Below are positions 15,241 through 22,961 of a DNA stretch of 38,169 nt, piece after piece. The position numbers and the translations under genes are program-made. Source of the stretch: Thermoproteota archaeon (GTDB lineage: Archaea; Thermoproteota; Methanomethylicia; Methanomethylicales; B66-G16); NCBI GenBank assembly GCA_003649085.1, contig QMQV01000003.1, positions 1-38,169 of the forward strand, written 5' to 3'. Position 1 is the stretch's first letter. Each line of letters starts with the position of its first letter. A model generated the notes under the pieces. The model searched no databases, was not told the DNA's origin, and saw nothing but the letters and a program-made list of their open reading frames with translations.

Positions 15241-15756
15241 GTGCAAAATGCTATTAAGCTACCACAACATCTTATCGAAGAGCTGAGAAGACCACTAGGT
15301 ACGCTCTTACGAGGTTCTAAAGACGAAGTACGAAGGAGACTTCTAGAGCTTTCTTTAGGAAAGTATGTCATAAGCGTGGGCGATATAGTTTCTAAAACCC
15401 TTATTGATATAGGAGTTACCCCCAACCTCATAATAATTGATGGAAAGACATTGCGTCAATACATAGAGGTCCCCCGCTTAAATGAATATCGCATTGTAGA
15501 CGTAGAGAATCCACCATCTCATATAACTATGAAAGCATTAAATGAAATAAGGAAAATCTTAGAGCGTGAGGAAAGCAAAGTCCTTTTGAGAGTCCACGGG
15601 GAGGAAGACTTACTTGGTCTCCCTGCAATTCTCTACGCCCCATATAATTCAATAGTCGTTTATGGGCAGCCAGGAGAAGGGGTCGTCGTTGTCCAAGTTA
15701 GCAATAATGCCAAATTAAAAGCTAAGCAACTAATGGAGCAATTTGAAGACTGTTAA
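15241..15756 (+). CDS. GTP-dependent dephospho-CoA kinase (DUF359)
   Basis: Archaeal enzyme family that phosphorylates dephospho-CoA with GTP, completing CoA synthesis. The sequence has PLGTLLRG near the start, VGDIVSKTLIDIGVTPNLIIIDGKT (residues about 46-70, in two parts) with the conserved DIVSKTL and DGKT, and VHGEEDLLGLPAILYAP (about 119-135) with the family GEEDLL motif. Length (171) is normal. The GTG start is three bases after Spt4. It sits between Spt4 and S24e as in many archaea. Confidence 0.92.
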   Translation: MQNAIKLPQHLIEELRRPLGTLLRGSKDEVRRRLLELSLGKYVISVGDIVSKTLIDIGVTPNLIIIDGKTLRQYIEVPRLNEYRIVDVENPPSHITMKALNEIRKILEREESKVLLRVHGEEDLLGLPAILYAPYNSIVVYGQPGEGVVVVQVSNNAKLKAKQLMEQFEDC

Positions 15757-15814
15757 GGTGAGTTGTTGAGGTAAAGCTTAAATTAGGAGCTTACGAGATT
15801 TAAGGCACAACGTG

Positions 15815-16141
15815 ATGGATATGTCAGAGCATCTTAACATTCGCATTCTAAAGGAGAGGTATAACCCGTTAATAGGCAGAAGAGAGTTAATCTTTGAAAT
15901 CACAGGGTATTCTGGGACACCGCCCCGCCACCTAGTAAGGAAAAAGCTCTCTGAAGTCATGATGGTGGATATCAATAGAGTTATAGTGAAGCAGCTTTTA
16001 AGCCCATATGGCATTAACATCACGCGTGGAAGAGCCAATGTATATGATTCAGCTGAAAGAGCTAAACAAATAGAACCTAAGCATGTACTTGATAGAAATG
16101 CACTTCCGCAAGAGCAAAAAGCTGAGGTGAGTCAGCAATGA
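15815..16141 (+). CDS. rps24e: 30S ribosomal protein S24e
   Basis: Small-subunit protein of archaea and eukaryotes. The diagnostic ERYNPLIGRRELIFEI begins near residue 15, followed by RKKLSEVMMVDINRVIVKQL and the GINITRGRANVYDSAERA loop. About 108 residues, as expected. The start is uncertain among GTG 15812, ATG 15815 and ATG 15821, and no strong ribosome binding site decides it. The stop overlaps the S27ae ATG in an ATGA arrangement. Confidence 0.93.
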   Translation: MDMSEHLNIRILKERYNPLIGRRELIFEITGYSGTPPRHLVRKKLSEVMMVDINRVIVKQLLSPYGINITRGRANVYDSAERAKQIEPKHVLDRNALPQEQKAEVSQQ

Positions 16142-16314
16142 CGAGGGCAAGTTCCTTATACGAATATGATTACGCAACTAACACGATAAGATTAAAGAAT
16201 AAGAAGTGTCCACGTTGCGATCGCATAATGGCCAAACACGAAACTCCTACTCCGCGATGGGCATGTGGCTACTGCGGTTATACGGAATATATAGTTCAGA
16301 AACAGTCCAAGTAG
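16138..16314 (+). CDS. rps27ae: 30S ribosomal protein S27ae
   Basis: Zinc-ribbon small-subunit protein; in eukaryotes it is made fused to ubiquitin, in archaea alone as here. The 58-residue product has four cysteines in two CxxC pairs (KKCPRCDRIMA, then WACGYCGYTEYI). The ATG overlaps the S24e stop. Kae1 begins nine bases downstream, the usual archaeal order S24e-S27ae-Kae1. Confidence 0.95.
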   Translation: MTRASSLYEYDYATNTIRLKNKKCPRCDRIMAKHETPTPRWACGYCGYTEYIVQKQSK

Positions 16315-16323
16315 AGATTTGGC

Positions 16324-17328
16324 ATGAGAGAAGACGATTGCATAGTTTTAGGCATAGAGTCTACAGCCCATACTTTTGGCGTCGGAATAGTAAAATCTGA
16401 CGGTGAAATTTTATCAAATGCTAAGTCAGAGTATATTCCAGTGAAAGGAGGTATACACCCCAGAGAAGCTGCTCAACACCACTCTAAGGTAGCTGTAGAA
16501 GTGTTAAAGAAAGCTTTTTTTGAAGCAAAAATCTCACCTTCAGATCTCTCTGCAATAGCTTTCTCAGCAGGCCCAGGCCTCGGACCATGTTTAAGGACAG
16601 GGGCTACGGTTGCAAGAGCTTTATCTTTGAAGCTTAAGAAGCCGTTAATATTAGTCAATCACTGTGTAGCTCACGTTGAGATCGGCAAGCTGACTACGCA
16701 TTCCAAAGACCCATTAATAGTCTATGTGTCAGGAGCCAATACTATGGTCATTGCATATTCAGGAGGTAGGTATAGAGTTTTTGGAGAAACTCTAGACATA
16801 GCGTTGGGGAACATGTTGGATACTTTTGCTCGCGAGGTGGGGCTAGGGCACCCAGGTACTCCTAAAGTTGAAGAGCTTGCTAAGAGAGGTCGCGAATACA
16901 TAAGTTTACCTTACGTAGTAAAGGGCCAAGATGTTTCATATTCTGGTTTACTTACAGAGGCATTGAAAAGGTATAGGGAATTGGGTCGTGAGAAAATACA
17001 TGATTTATGTTATAGTCTTATCGAGACAGCGTATGGCATGTTAGCTGAAGTGACTGAAAGAGCTCTAGCACATACGGAGAAAAAGGAACTGCTATTAACG
17101 GGCGGCGTTGTTAGGAGCAAGCGTTTTCAAGAGATGTTTAATGAAGTAGCTAAAGAACACGGAGCAATAATGAAAGTTGTCCCCTACGAATACGCCGGAG
17201 ACAACGGAGCAATGATAGCTTGGACAGGTATCTTATGTTATAAACATGGGTTATTTGCACCAGTAGAGCAGAGCTTCATAAAACCTGATTGGAGGATAGA
17301 TGAGGTAGACATCCCGTGGATGCACTAA
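16324..17328 (+). CDS. kae1: KEOPS subunit Kae1 (tRNA N6-threonylcarbamoyladenosine synthase)
   Basis: Catalytic ASKHA-fold subunit that transfers threonylcarbamoyl to A37 of tRNAs reading ANN codons. It shows VLGIESTAHTFGVGIV (residues about 8-23), FSAGPGLGPCLRTGATVA, the metal-binding HxxxH in NHCVAH (H113, H117), YVSGANTMV and the C-terminal GDNGAMIAW. Length (334) is normal. It is not fused to Bud32, unlike many euryarchaeal genes; instead it overlaps bud32 by 13 bases, implying tight co-expression. Pcc1 lies about 3 kb downstream. Confidence 0.96.
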   Translation: MREDDCIVLGIESTAHTFGVGIVKSDGEILSNAKSEYIPVKGGIHPREAAQHHSKVAVEVLKKAFFEAKISPSDLSAIAFSAGPGLGPCLRTGATVARALSLKLKKPLILVNHCVAHVEIGKLTTHSKDPLIVYVSGANTMVIAYSGGRYRVFGETLDIALGNMLDTFAREVGLGHPGTPKVEELAKRGREYISLPYVVKGQDVSYSGLLTEALKRYRELGREKIHDLCYSLIETAYGMLAEVTERALAHTEKKELLLTGGVVRSKRFQEMFNEVAKEHGAIMKVVPYEYAGDNGAMIAWTGILCYKHGLFAPVEQSFIKPDWRIDEVDIPWMH

Positions 17329-17975
17329 TTAAAAAGCAATTAGTAAAGAAAGGAGCTGAGGCAATTCTATACAGGGGGTCCTTTTTAGGCTTTGATGTCA
17401 TAATCAAGGAGCGTATACCAAAGAAGTATAGGTCAGCAAAAATGGATGAATATGTTAGACGCTTCAGGACAATACATGAGGCAAAATTGTTGATTTCAGC
17501 AAGAAAAGCTGGAATACCAACGCCTTTTGTTTACTTTGTTAATAAAGAAAAGTCGTTAATAGTTATGGATTATATCAAAGGTGACTTAGTCAAGGAGCTT
17601 GTTCATCAAATGTCAAAAGAAGAGCGTGAGAATGTCTTCTATAAGATAGGCTCTTTAATAGCCAAGCTTCATGTTAACGGGATGGTACATGGTGATCTAA
17701 CAACTTCTAACATGATAATGTTAAATAACACGGTATACTTCATAGACTTCGGTTTAGGAGGATATACTGTTGAACTTGAAGATAGAGGCGTTGACTTGCA
17801 CTTAATGTTTAGAGCTCTTGAGAGCACCCATTATCAAGTATATGCTGAATGCAAGTCTCTCATAGAGAGAGGCTATGAAAGCGTAGCAGGAAAAGACTTA
17901 GCGTTTAAAGTCTTAGAGAGGGTGAAGGAGATTAGAAGGCGAGGTAGATACGTTAGTGGCAAAATTACATACTAA
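17316..17975 (+). CDS. bud32: KEOPS subunit Bud32 (small RIO-like kinase/ATPase)
   Basis: Atypical kinase that binds Kae1 and acts as the ATPase switch of KEOPS. Residues H125-N132 (HGDLTTSN) form the catalytic loop and DFG follows at 144-146. The nucleotide-binding lysine is in DVIIKERIPKKYR near residue 31, and RFRTIHEAKLL carries the conserved helix glutamate. Length 219 is typical of stand-alone archaeal Bud32. It overlaps Kae1 at its start and the XTP pyrophosphatase at its end. Confidence 0.95.
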   Translation: MDALIKKQLVKKGAEAILYRGSFLGFDVIIKERIPKKYRSAKMDEYVRRFRTIHEAKLLISARKAGIPTPFVYFVNKEKSLIVMDYIKGDLVKELVHQMSKEERENVFYKIGSLIAKLHVNGMVHGDLTTSNMIMLNNTVYFIDFGLGGYTVELEDRGVDLHLMFRALESTHYQVYAECKSLIERGYESVAGKDLAFKVLERVKEIRRRGRYVSGKITY

Positions 17976-18555
17976 TCATACTAATAGTGAGCTATACTTC
18001 GTCACAGAGAATACTGGCAAGTTTAGGGAAGCGTATGAAGTGTTATCAAAATATGGTATTACGTTAAGACAACTATCAGTAAAGCGCATTGAAATACAAT
18101 CAGAAAACTTAGAGGAAATAGCTAAATTCAGTGCACAGCAGCTAATCAAGCAGTATAACTTAGAGCTTATAGTCGAAGACGCGGGTCTCTTTATTGAAGC
18201 TCTAAACGGGTTTCCTGGACCATTTTCGTCATATGTCTACAAAACCATAGGAGTTGCAGGCATCCTGAAGCTAATGGAAGGTAAAACGAATCGAGCTGCA
18301 CAATTTAAATCAGTTGTTTGCTACTGTTCTCCTAAGAGCAAGCCAGCAATTTTCACTGGCATAGTTAAGGGAGCTATTTCTAAGGAACCCAGAGGTTTAA
18401 GAGGCTTTGGCTTTGACCCAATATTCATACCTGAAGGTTCTGACAAGACTTTTGCTGAAATGAGTGTTGAAGAGAAAAATAGCTTTTCACACAGAGCTAA
18501 AGCATTTAAAGCTTTTACAGAATACTACCTTAAGCAAATCTTAAAAAGCCGCTAA
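17956..18555 (+). CDS. XTP/dITP diphosphatase (RdgB/HAM1 family)
   Basis: Housecleaning enzyme that hydrolyses deaminated purine nucleoside triphosphates. The motif YFVTENTGKFREAYEVL (residues about 14-30), VEDAGLFIEALNGFPGPFSS (about 74-93) and GFGFDPIFIPEG (about 154-165), followed by TFAEMSVEEKNSFSHRAKAF, are family signatures. The 199 residues are typical. The GTG start at 17956 overlaps bud32 by 20 bases; a start nearer SELYFVTEN would also suit the family but no good codon is there. Confidence 0.93.
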   Translation: MAKLHTNHTNSELYFVTENTGKFREAYEVLSKYGITLRQLSVKRIEIQSENLEEIAKFSAQQLIKQYNLELIVEDAGLFIEALNGFPGPFSSYVYKTIGVAGILKLMEGKTNRAAQFKSVVCYCSPKSKPAIFTGIVKGAISKEPRGLRGFGFDPIFIPEGSDKTFAEMSVEEKNSFSHRAKAFKAFTEYYLKQILKSR

Positions 18556-18614
18556 CCTTAATAGCTTCTTGCTTTTCACGAAATACTCTAAGTGCATGAG
18601 AGAGGAGTGGCGCT

Positions 18615-19064
18615 TTGAAGAAGAGTAAGGAAAAGGGTAAGTCGCATTCAACAAGACCTGTAGAAAGCGCTGCGTCAAAGTGGGTAAAGCAGAGCCCTGA
18701 AGAAGTTGAAGCTTTAGTTGTCGACTTAGCTAAAAAGGGCACTCCTCCATCCATGATAGGAATTATCCTGAGAGACCAATATGGAATCCCCCTTGTTAAA
18801 CACATAACTGGCAAATCTATTCTACAAATCTTAAGGGAGCGTGGCGTCGCTCCTCAAATACCAGAAGACTTGCTAAACCTCATGAAGAGAGCTGTACGCA
18901 TAAGAAGGCATTTAGATGAACATCCAAAGGACTATCACTCTAGAAGAGGGCTTCAACTCATCGAATCAAAAATACATCGCCTTGTTAAGTACTATAAGTC
19001 TGTTGGAGTTTTACCCCCCACGTGGGAATATACCCCTGAGCTTGCTCAGCTCCTAGTTAGGTAA
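18615..19064 (+). CDS. rps15: 30S ribosomal protein S15 (uS15)
   Basis: Universal small-subunit protein in the long archaeal form (149 residues, with an N-terminal extension of about 65 residues compared with bacteria). Family stretches are [16 protein letters not shown] (residues about 46-61), the four-helix core including [22 protein letters not shown], and [19 protein letters not shown]. The TTG start follows GAGAGGAGTGG. It precedes the RecJ-like DHH gene, a conserved archaeal pairing. Confidence 0.96.
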   Translation: MKKSKEKGKSHSTRPVESAASKWVKQSPEEVEALVVDLAKKGTPPSMIGIILRDQYGIPLVKHITGKSILQILRERGVAPQIPEDLLNLMKRAVRIRRHLDEHPKDYHSRRGLQLIESKIHRLVKYYKSVGVLPPTWEYTPELAQLLVR

Positions 19065-19106
19065 CTTAGTAGCCGGGGGTCTTAAGCAACGTATTACAGC
19101 TCTTTC

Positions 19107-20015
19107 ATGGATAAAGCTAAGGAAATCTTAGATGCTATCGAAGATAAGTTAAGGACCAACGGAGTGGCACGTATAGTAACACACTTAGATGCCGATGGCT
19201 TAGCTTCAGCAAGCATATTGTGCAAAACTCTGAAGCACTTAAATATCCCCTTCCACTTACGCGTTGTAAAACAGCTGACCACCGAGATTGCCAAGGATCT
19301 CTTAGAGGGAAGCAGCGATGACGACTTCATAATCTTCACTGACCTAGGAAGTGGGCATAAAGATCTGCTTAGAAAACTCTTCTCAAAACGGACCTTCGCA
19401 ATTATCGATCATCACATTCCATCAGATTTAGGTAATGACCTCCTTGAGCTAAATCCTCATATCTTCGGATTTGACGGCTCTAAAGAATGTAGTGCATCTA
19501 CAGCTTGCTACTTCATTGCTAAAGCCTGTAAATTACACTTAGCTAAAATTGCTGCTAAGCTAGCTATCGTAGGAGCAATAGGAGATAGGCAGGATTGCGG
19601 GGATAAGTCTTCGTTCATAGGCTTGAATGAGGTTGTAGTTAAAGAAGCCATAGACTTAGGAATTCTGCGTTGCAAAATGAGCTTAAAGCTATTTGGAGCT
19701 GAAACACGCCCAATTTTTAAGGCATTAGAATACACTTCAGACCCATACTTACCTGGCTTAACAGGTAATGAGCTAGCTTGTAAAAAATTTCTCGAAAACT
19801 TGGGCATTTGCACGGGGGAAAGTTGCTCAAAAACACTATCAGACCTTAGCGATGAAGAGCTAAAAAAGCTTACCTCGGAACTAATAAATCACCTATTATC
19901 GCATGGTGTAAGCGTTAAAAGCGCTGAAAGCCTAGTAGGCTGGATTTACACGTTTATCGACGAGGCTGAGGATACGCCCTTTAGAGACGCAAGAGAGAGT
20001 TCGCATTTATTTTAA
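19107..20015 (+). CDS. RecJ-like DHH phosphoesterase, N-terminal part of a frameshifted gene
   Basis: N-terminal portion of the archaeal RecJ/Cdc45-related nuclease family that normally sits between S15 and S3ae. The DHH-domain motifs are all visible: VTHLDADGLASA (residues about 23-34), IFTDLGSG (about 74-81), DHH in IIDHHIPSD, and GAIGDRQDCG (about 165-174). The frame ends FRDARESSHLF and stop, where relatives read FRDAREF followed by LNACGRMGKPS. The tract AGAGAGAG at 19992-19999 appears to hold one AG unit too many; dropping two bases gives ARE-FAFILNACGRMGKPS and joins the next frame. Either a real lesion, an error in the assembled sequence, or recoding. Confidence 0.85.
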   Translation: MDKAKEILDAIEDKLRTNGVARIVTHLDADGLASASILCKTLKHLNIPFHLRVVKQLTTEIAKDLLEGSSDDDFIIFTDLGSGHKDLLRKLFSKRTFAIIDHHIPSDLGNDLLELNPHIFGFDGSKECSASTACYFIAKACKLHLAKIAAKLAIVGAIGDRQDCGDKSSFIGLNEVVVKEAIDLGILRCKMSLKLFGAETRPIFKALEYTSDPYLPGLTGNELACKKFLENLGICTGESCSKTLSDLSDEELKKLTSELINHLLSHGVSVKSAESLVGWIYTFIDEAEDTPFRDARESSHLF

Positions 20016-20029
20016 ACGCTTGTGGGAGG

Positions 20030-20521
20030 ATGGGCAAACCTAGCTTAGGGATCTTTCTATGTTTAGGGTGTAGGGAATCTATAATACATGATCTTCGAGA
20101 AGTGATACTTCAATACCGCAAAGTAATATCACGCTACTTGGATCTACTATACAGTGAAAAAACTAAAGTTATTGAGAGACGTTATCTTAGAAGTTTTCAC
20201 GGCGGCACATCTTTAGACGAAAAGGTATTAAGTACTATAGCCTCGATAGCTGCAACATCAATTTACAGCGACGCCGATAAGGTCTTTGTAGGCTTTTCAA
20301 CGACGCCTGAATATGTCAAGGTTTCCGTTAGAGGTAGCTCTGAGCTAGCCCTTAAAGGAGTTAACTTGGGGGAACTGACAAGAAAAATTGCCGAAAAAGT
20401 AGGTGGATCTGGAGGAGGACATATCAGCGCGAGCGGCGCTCAAATACCAATAGGTAAAGAAGAGGAGTTTCTGGATTTATTAGAAAAGGAGCTGGCTGAA
20501 AAACTTGAAGGAAAGAGCTAA
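20030..20521 (+). CDS. RecJ-like DHH phosphoesterase, C-terminal DHHA1 part
   Basis: Continuation of the preceding gene in another frame; the frame is open from at least 20000 (FAFILNACGR), upstream of the first ATG at 20030. The last third carries the DHHA1 glycine-rich motif GGSGGGHISASGAQIP that binds substrate in this family. If joined, the protein would be about 466 residues, the normal archaeal size. The reading frame is clean to its end, so decay, if any, is recent. The ATG at 20030 has GTGGGAGG just before it, so separate translation of this half is conceivable. Its end overlaps the Pcc1 gene by 17 bases. Confidence 0.82.
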   Translation: MGKPSLGIFLCLGCRESIIHDLREVILQYRKVISRYLDLLYSEKTKVIERRYLRSFHGGTSLDEKVLSTIASIAATSIYSDADKVFVGFSTTPEYVKVSVRGSSELALKGVNLGELTRKIAEKVGGSGGGHISASGAQIPIGKEEEFLDLLEKELAEKLEGKS

Positions 20522-20783
20522 AGCTACGCCCAAAGTTTCAGTATTTGCTGTCTTAGAATTTCACTACGAGAAGGCAGAGGACGCCGAAATAGTGGTCAAA
20601 ACTGTATCTCCTGATAATTTAAACTTGCCAAAAGGGCTTAGCATTTGCACTGCTCTTCACGGAAAGCTTGTTAAAGTAGAGGTCGTTAACAGAAGGGGTA
20701 TCGCATCTGCTAGAGCAACACTAGACGACTTAATATCTTCTATACAACTTGCTGAAGCAACGCTTCAAGCAGTAAAAACTTAA
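20505..20783 (+). CDS. pcc1: KEOPS subunit Pcc1
   Basis: Small dimerising subunit that bridges Kae1 and binds tRNA in KEOPS. The 92-residue product fits the Pcc1/CTAG family in length and pattern: a beta strand with FAVLEFHYEKAEDAEIVVKT, an SPDN-like turn, two further strands ending VEVVNRRGIASARATLDDLI and a final helix. The TTG start overlaps the DHH C-terminal frame by 17 bases, with GGAGCTGG about 10 bases earlier. With kae1 and bud32 in the same window, three of the usual KEOPS subunits are encoded here; Cgi121 is not seen. Confidence 0.85.
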   Translation: MKERAKATPKVSVFAVLEFHYEKAEDAEIVVKTVSPDNLNLPKGLSICTALHGKLVKVEVVNRRGIASARATLDDLISSIQLAEATLQAVKT

Positions 20784-20830
20784 TATCCTAGAACTTTGTT
20801 GATAGTCCTAGCATCTCTCCGGTGAAAGCG

Positions 20831-21445
20831 ATGTCAAAACCTACTAGAGTTAAGGATAAGTGGAGAGAAAAGCGCTGGTATACGGTAGTTGCTCCTGCTG
20901 CCTTTGGGAATGTCGAGGTAGGAAAAATACCATCAGCTACGCCCGAAGGCCTCATTGGGAGAGTTGTTGAAACCACGTTGTACAACATAACTGATGACTT
21001 CTCACAACAGCACATAAAGCTGTATTTCCAAATAATTAACGTTGAAGGAGACAAAGCATACACGATATTTAAGGGGCACGATCTTGCTCGAGATTATCTA
21101 AGAAGCTTAATTAGAAGAGGGAGTTCAAGAGTCGACGGCATCTTTACGGTAACAACCAAAGATGGGTATGAAATACAGGTCGCTGCAATATCGATAACCG
21201 AGCACAGAGCAAAAACATCGCAAGAAAGAGCAATAAGAAAGATTATGAAGGAGATCATAGAGCGAAAAGCTGAGCAACTTGGTTTTGACGAGTTTGTACA
21301 GCAGGCAGTACTAGGGAAAATAGCGTCTGAAATCTACAACGAAGCTAAGAAGATATACCCCCTAAGAAAAGTTGAGGTAAGAAAAAGTGAGCTACTTAAG
21401 AAACCAGTTGAGGTCATGGCTGCTGCTCCACAGGCAGCAAGCTAG
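20831..21445 (+). CDS. rps3ae: 30S ribosomal protein S3ae (eS1)
   Basis: Small-subunit protein eS1 of archaea and eukaryotes. Family segments include DKWREKRWYTVVAPAAFG (residues about 8-25), YFQIINVEGDKAYTIFKGHDL, YLRSLIRRGSSRVDGIF and RKIMKEIIERKAEQLGFDEFV. I place the start at ATG 20831 because GGTGA at 20820-20824 is six bases upstream; GTG 20822 lies inside that site. The last residues (MAAAPQAAS) form a short alanine-rich tail. A 172-base gap follows. Confidence 0.96.
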   Translation: MSKPTRVKDKWREKRWYTVVAPAAFGNVEVGKIPSATPEGLIGRVVETTLYNITDDFSQQHIKLYFQIINVEGDKAYTIFKGHDLARDYLRSLIRRGSSRVDGIFTVTTKDGYEIQVAAISITEHRAKTSQERAIRKIMKEIIERKAEQLGFDEFVQQAVLGKIASEIYNEAKKIYPLRKVEVRKSELLKKPVEVMAAAPQAAS

Positions 21446-21617
21446 TTATGTTAAATAAGCTAAAAAAGAAAAGACAATAAAAAGGCGGTCCTTAATGACT
21501 TCTCCTCAGGCTTAAGCACAGGGGACTAAAAACAATTACTGAGTAGGAACGGTTTAACAAGGTAATAACACTTAAAGAGTTTTTCTAATAACCATCTTAA
21601 AAGGTAAAGGTGATAAC
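21446..21617. other. intergenic gap between rps3ae and the phosphohexomutase
   Basis: 172 bases with no coding frame of note. It probably holds the end of the ribosomal transcript and the promoter of the amino-sugar operon. A/T-rich stretches such as CTTAAAGAG and CTTAAAAGG could be promoter elements but none stands out. AAAGGTGATAAC at 21607-21617 supplies the ribosome binding site of the next gene. I see no convincing RNA gene. Confidence 0.5.
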
Positions 21618-22961
21618 TTGAGTCTCCTTGGTTCATCTGGATTTAGAGGCATTTTTGGCCAAGACCTAACTCCAGATATAGTTGTCAAAATTTGCTGGGC
21701 TTTTGCTTCGCTTGACAAGAACTCCGTCGTCATAGGCTGGGATACCCGTCTAACAAGCCCACTTTTAGCACTACATGCCGCTGTAGGAGTGATATCTGCA
21801 AAAAGCGTAGCCAAATTAGCTGGTCTCATGCCGACCCCTGCATTAGCTTACGTGTCTAAGAGAGCAGATGCTGGTATAATGATAACAGCTAGCCATAACC
21901 CGCCAGAATATAATGGTGTAAAACTCTTTAATCCTGATACTTCTTCACTAACGCCTGAACAATATCAAGTCGTAGAGCAACGCTTATCACACCCTCTCAG
22001 CTTCGACTGGAAGGAGCTTAAGCATGTGGATTTTTCAAATGACCTATTAGAAGACTATAAGACAGCTCTCTTAAAAGAGCGAACACTTCTACCAAAACCC
22101 ATAGCCATAGATCCAGGAGGAGGCGCCATGTGTAAGATAGCAGCAAATGCGTTGAAACAACTAGGAGCTACCGTACATGCTATAAATGATGAACCTGATG
22201 GCCTCTTCAAAGCCAGATCTTCAGAGCCAAGTCCTGAGGCTTTGCAACTTCTATCTGAATACGTGAGGGGCAACTCCTTATACTGTGGATTTGCTTTTGA
22301 TGGCGATGGAGATAGAGTCGTCGTGGTTGATGAAAAAGGCACATATGTCCCACCAGATTCTTTAATAGCAGCATATGCAAGCTACGTAATTAAAAAATCA
22401 AGCAATAAAGTAGTTGTCGTGAACTTAGACACCTCTTATTGTGTTGATAAAGCCGTTGAAGAAGCTGGTGGATCAGTTGTGAGGACTAAAGTTGGGGATG
22501 TCTTTATAGCAGAGAAGTTAAAGCAAGTCAAGGGAGTTTTTGGTGCAGAACCGTGTGGAGCTTGGATACACCCAGATTTTTCACTATGTCCAGATGGCTT
22601 ATTATCAACAATAAGGTTACTTAGTGCGCTAGACGAGTTAGACGTGTCTATGTCAGAGTTTGTTTCAAGATACAAGCCTGGGATAATGCTTAGAGAAAAA
22701 GTGAGGTGTGAAAACAAGCTTAAAAAGGCTGCTATGGAGAAGATAACTTCTCGTTTAGAAGACATGGACTACGTTAAAAAAGAGACAATTGACGGAGTGT
22801 GGATGCGTTTCAAAGACTACTCCTGGTTGCTAGTCAGACCTTCTGGTACAGAGCCGTACATTCGTGTCACCGTAGAAGCAGGAGATAGTGAACGAGCCAA
22901 CTCTCTTTTAAGAAATGCTATGGAAATAGTCAGAACAGCTGTGGAGGCTTATAAAGCATGA
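21618..22961 (+). CDS. glmM: phosphohexomutase (phosphoglucosamine/phosphomannomutase family)
   Basis: Alpha-phosphohexomutase that moves phosphate between C6 and C1 of a hexose. The catalytic serine loop ITASHNPPEYNG (residues about 90-101), the metal loop FDGDGDRVV (about 228-236), the sugar-specificity GAEPCGAW region (about 311-318) and the phosphate loop RPSGTEPYIRV (about 412-422) are intact. Length 447 is normal. The neighbouring GlmU-like gene, overlapped by four bases, suggests glucosamine-6-phosphate as substrate (GlmM-type), but mannose or glucose phosphates cannot be excluded. The TTG start follows AAAGGTGATAAC. Confidence 0.88.
   Translation: MSLLGSSGFRGIFGQDLTPDIVVKICWAFASLDKNSVVIGWDTRLTSPLLALHAAVGVISAKSVAKLAGLMPTPALAYVSKRADAGIMITASHNPPEYNGVKLFNPDTSSLTPEQYQVVEQRLSHPLSFDWKELKHVDFSNDLLEDYKTALLKERTLLPKPIAIDPGGGAMCKIAANALKQLGATVHAINDEPDGLFKARSSEPSPEALQLLSEYVRGNSLYCGFAFDGDGDRVVVVDEKGTYVPPDSLIAAYASYVIKKSSNKVVVVNLDTSYCVDKAVEEAGGSVVRTKVGDVFIAEKLKQVKGVFGAEPCGAWIHPDFSLCPDGLLSTIRLLSALDELDVSMSEFVSRYKPGIMLREKVRCENKLKKAAMEKITSRLEDMDYVKKETIDGVWMRFKDYSWLLVRPSGTEPYIRVTVEAGDSERANSLLRNAMEIVRTAVEAYKA

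Noticed and set aside
19986..20032. A second BHB intron in the RecJ-like gene
   Set aside because: The family sequence is continuous across the break except for two extra bases at an AG repeat, and no bulge-helix-bulge pairing can be drawn there. A frameshift or sequence error explains it.
21446..21617. A small RNA gene in the gap after rps3ae
   Set aside because: TAATGAC and CTGA can be found, but the C box match is poor, no paired inner boxes are present and no stem closes the unit.
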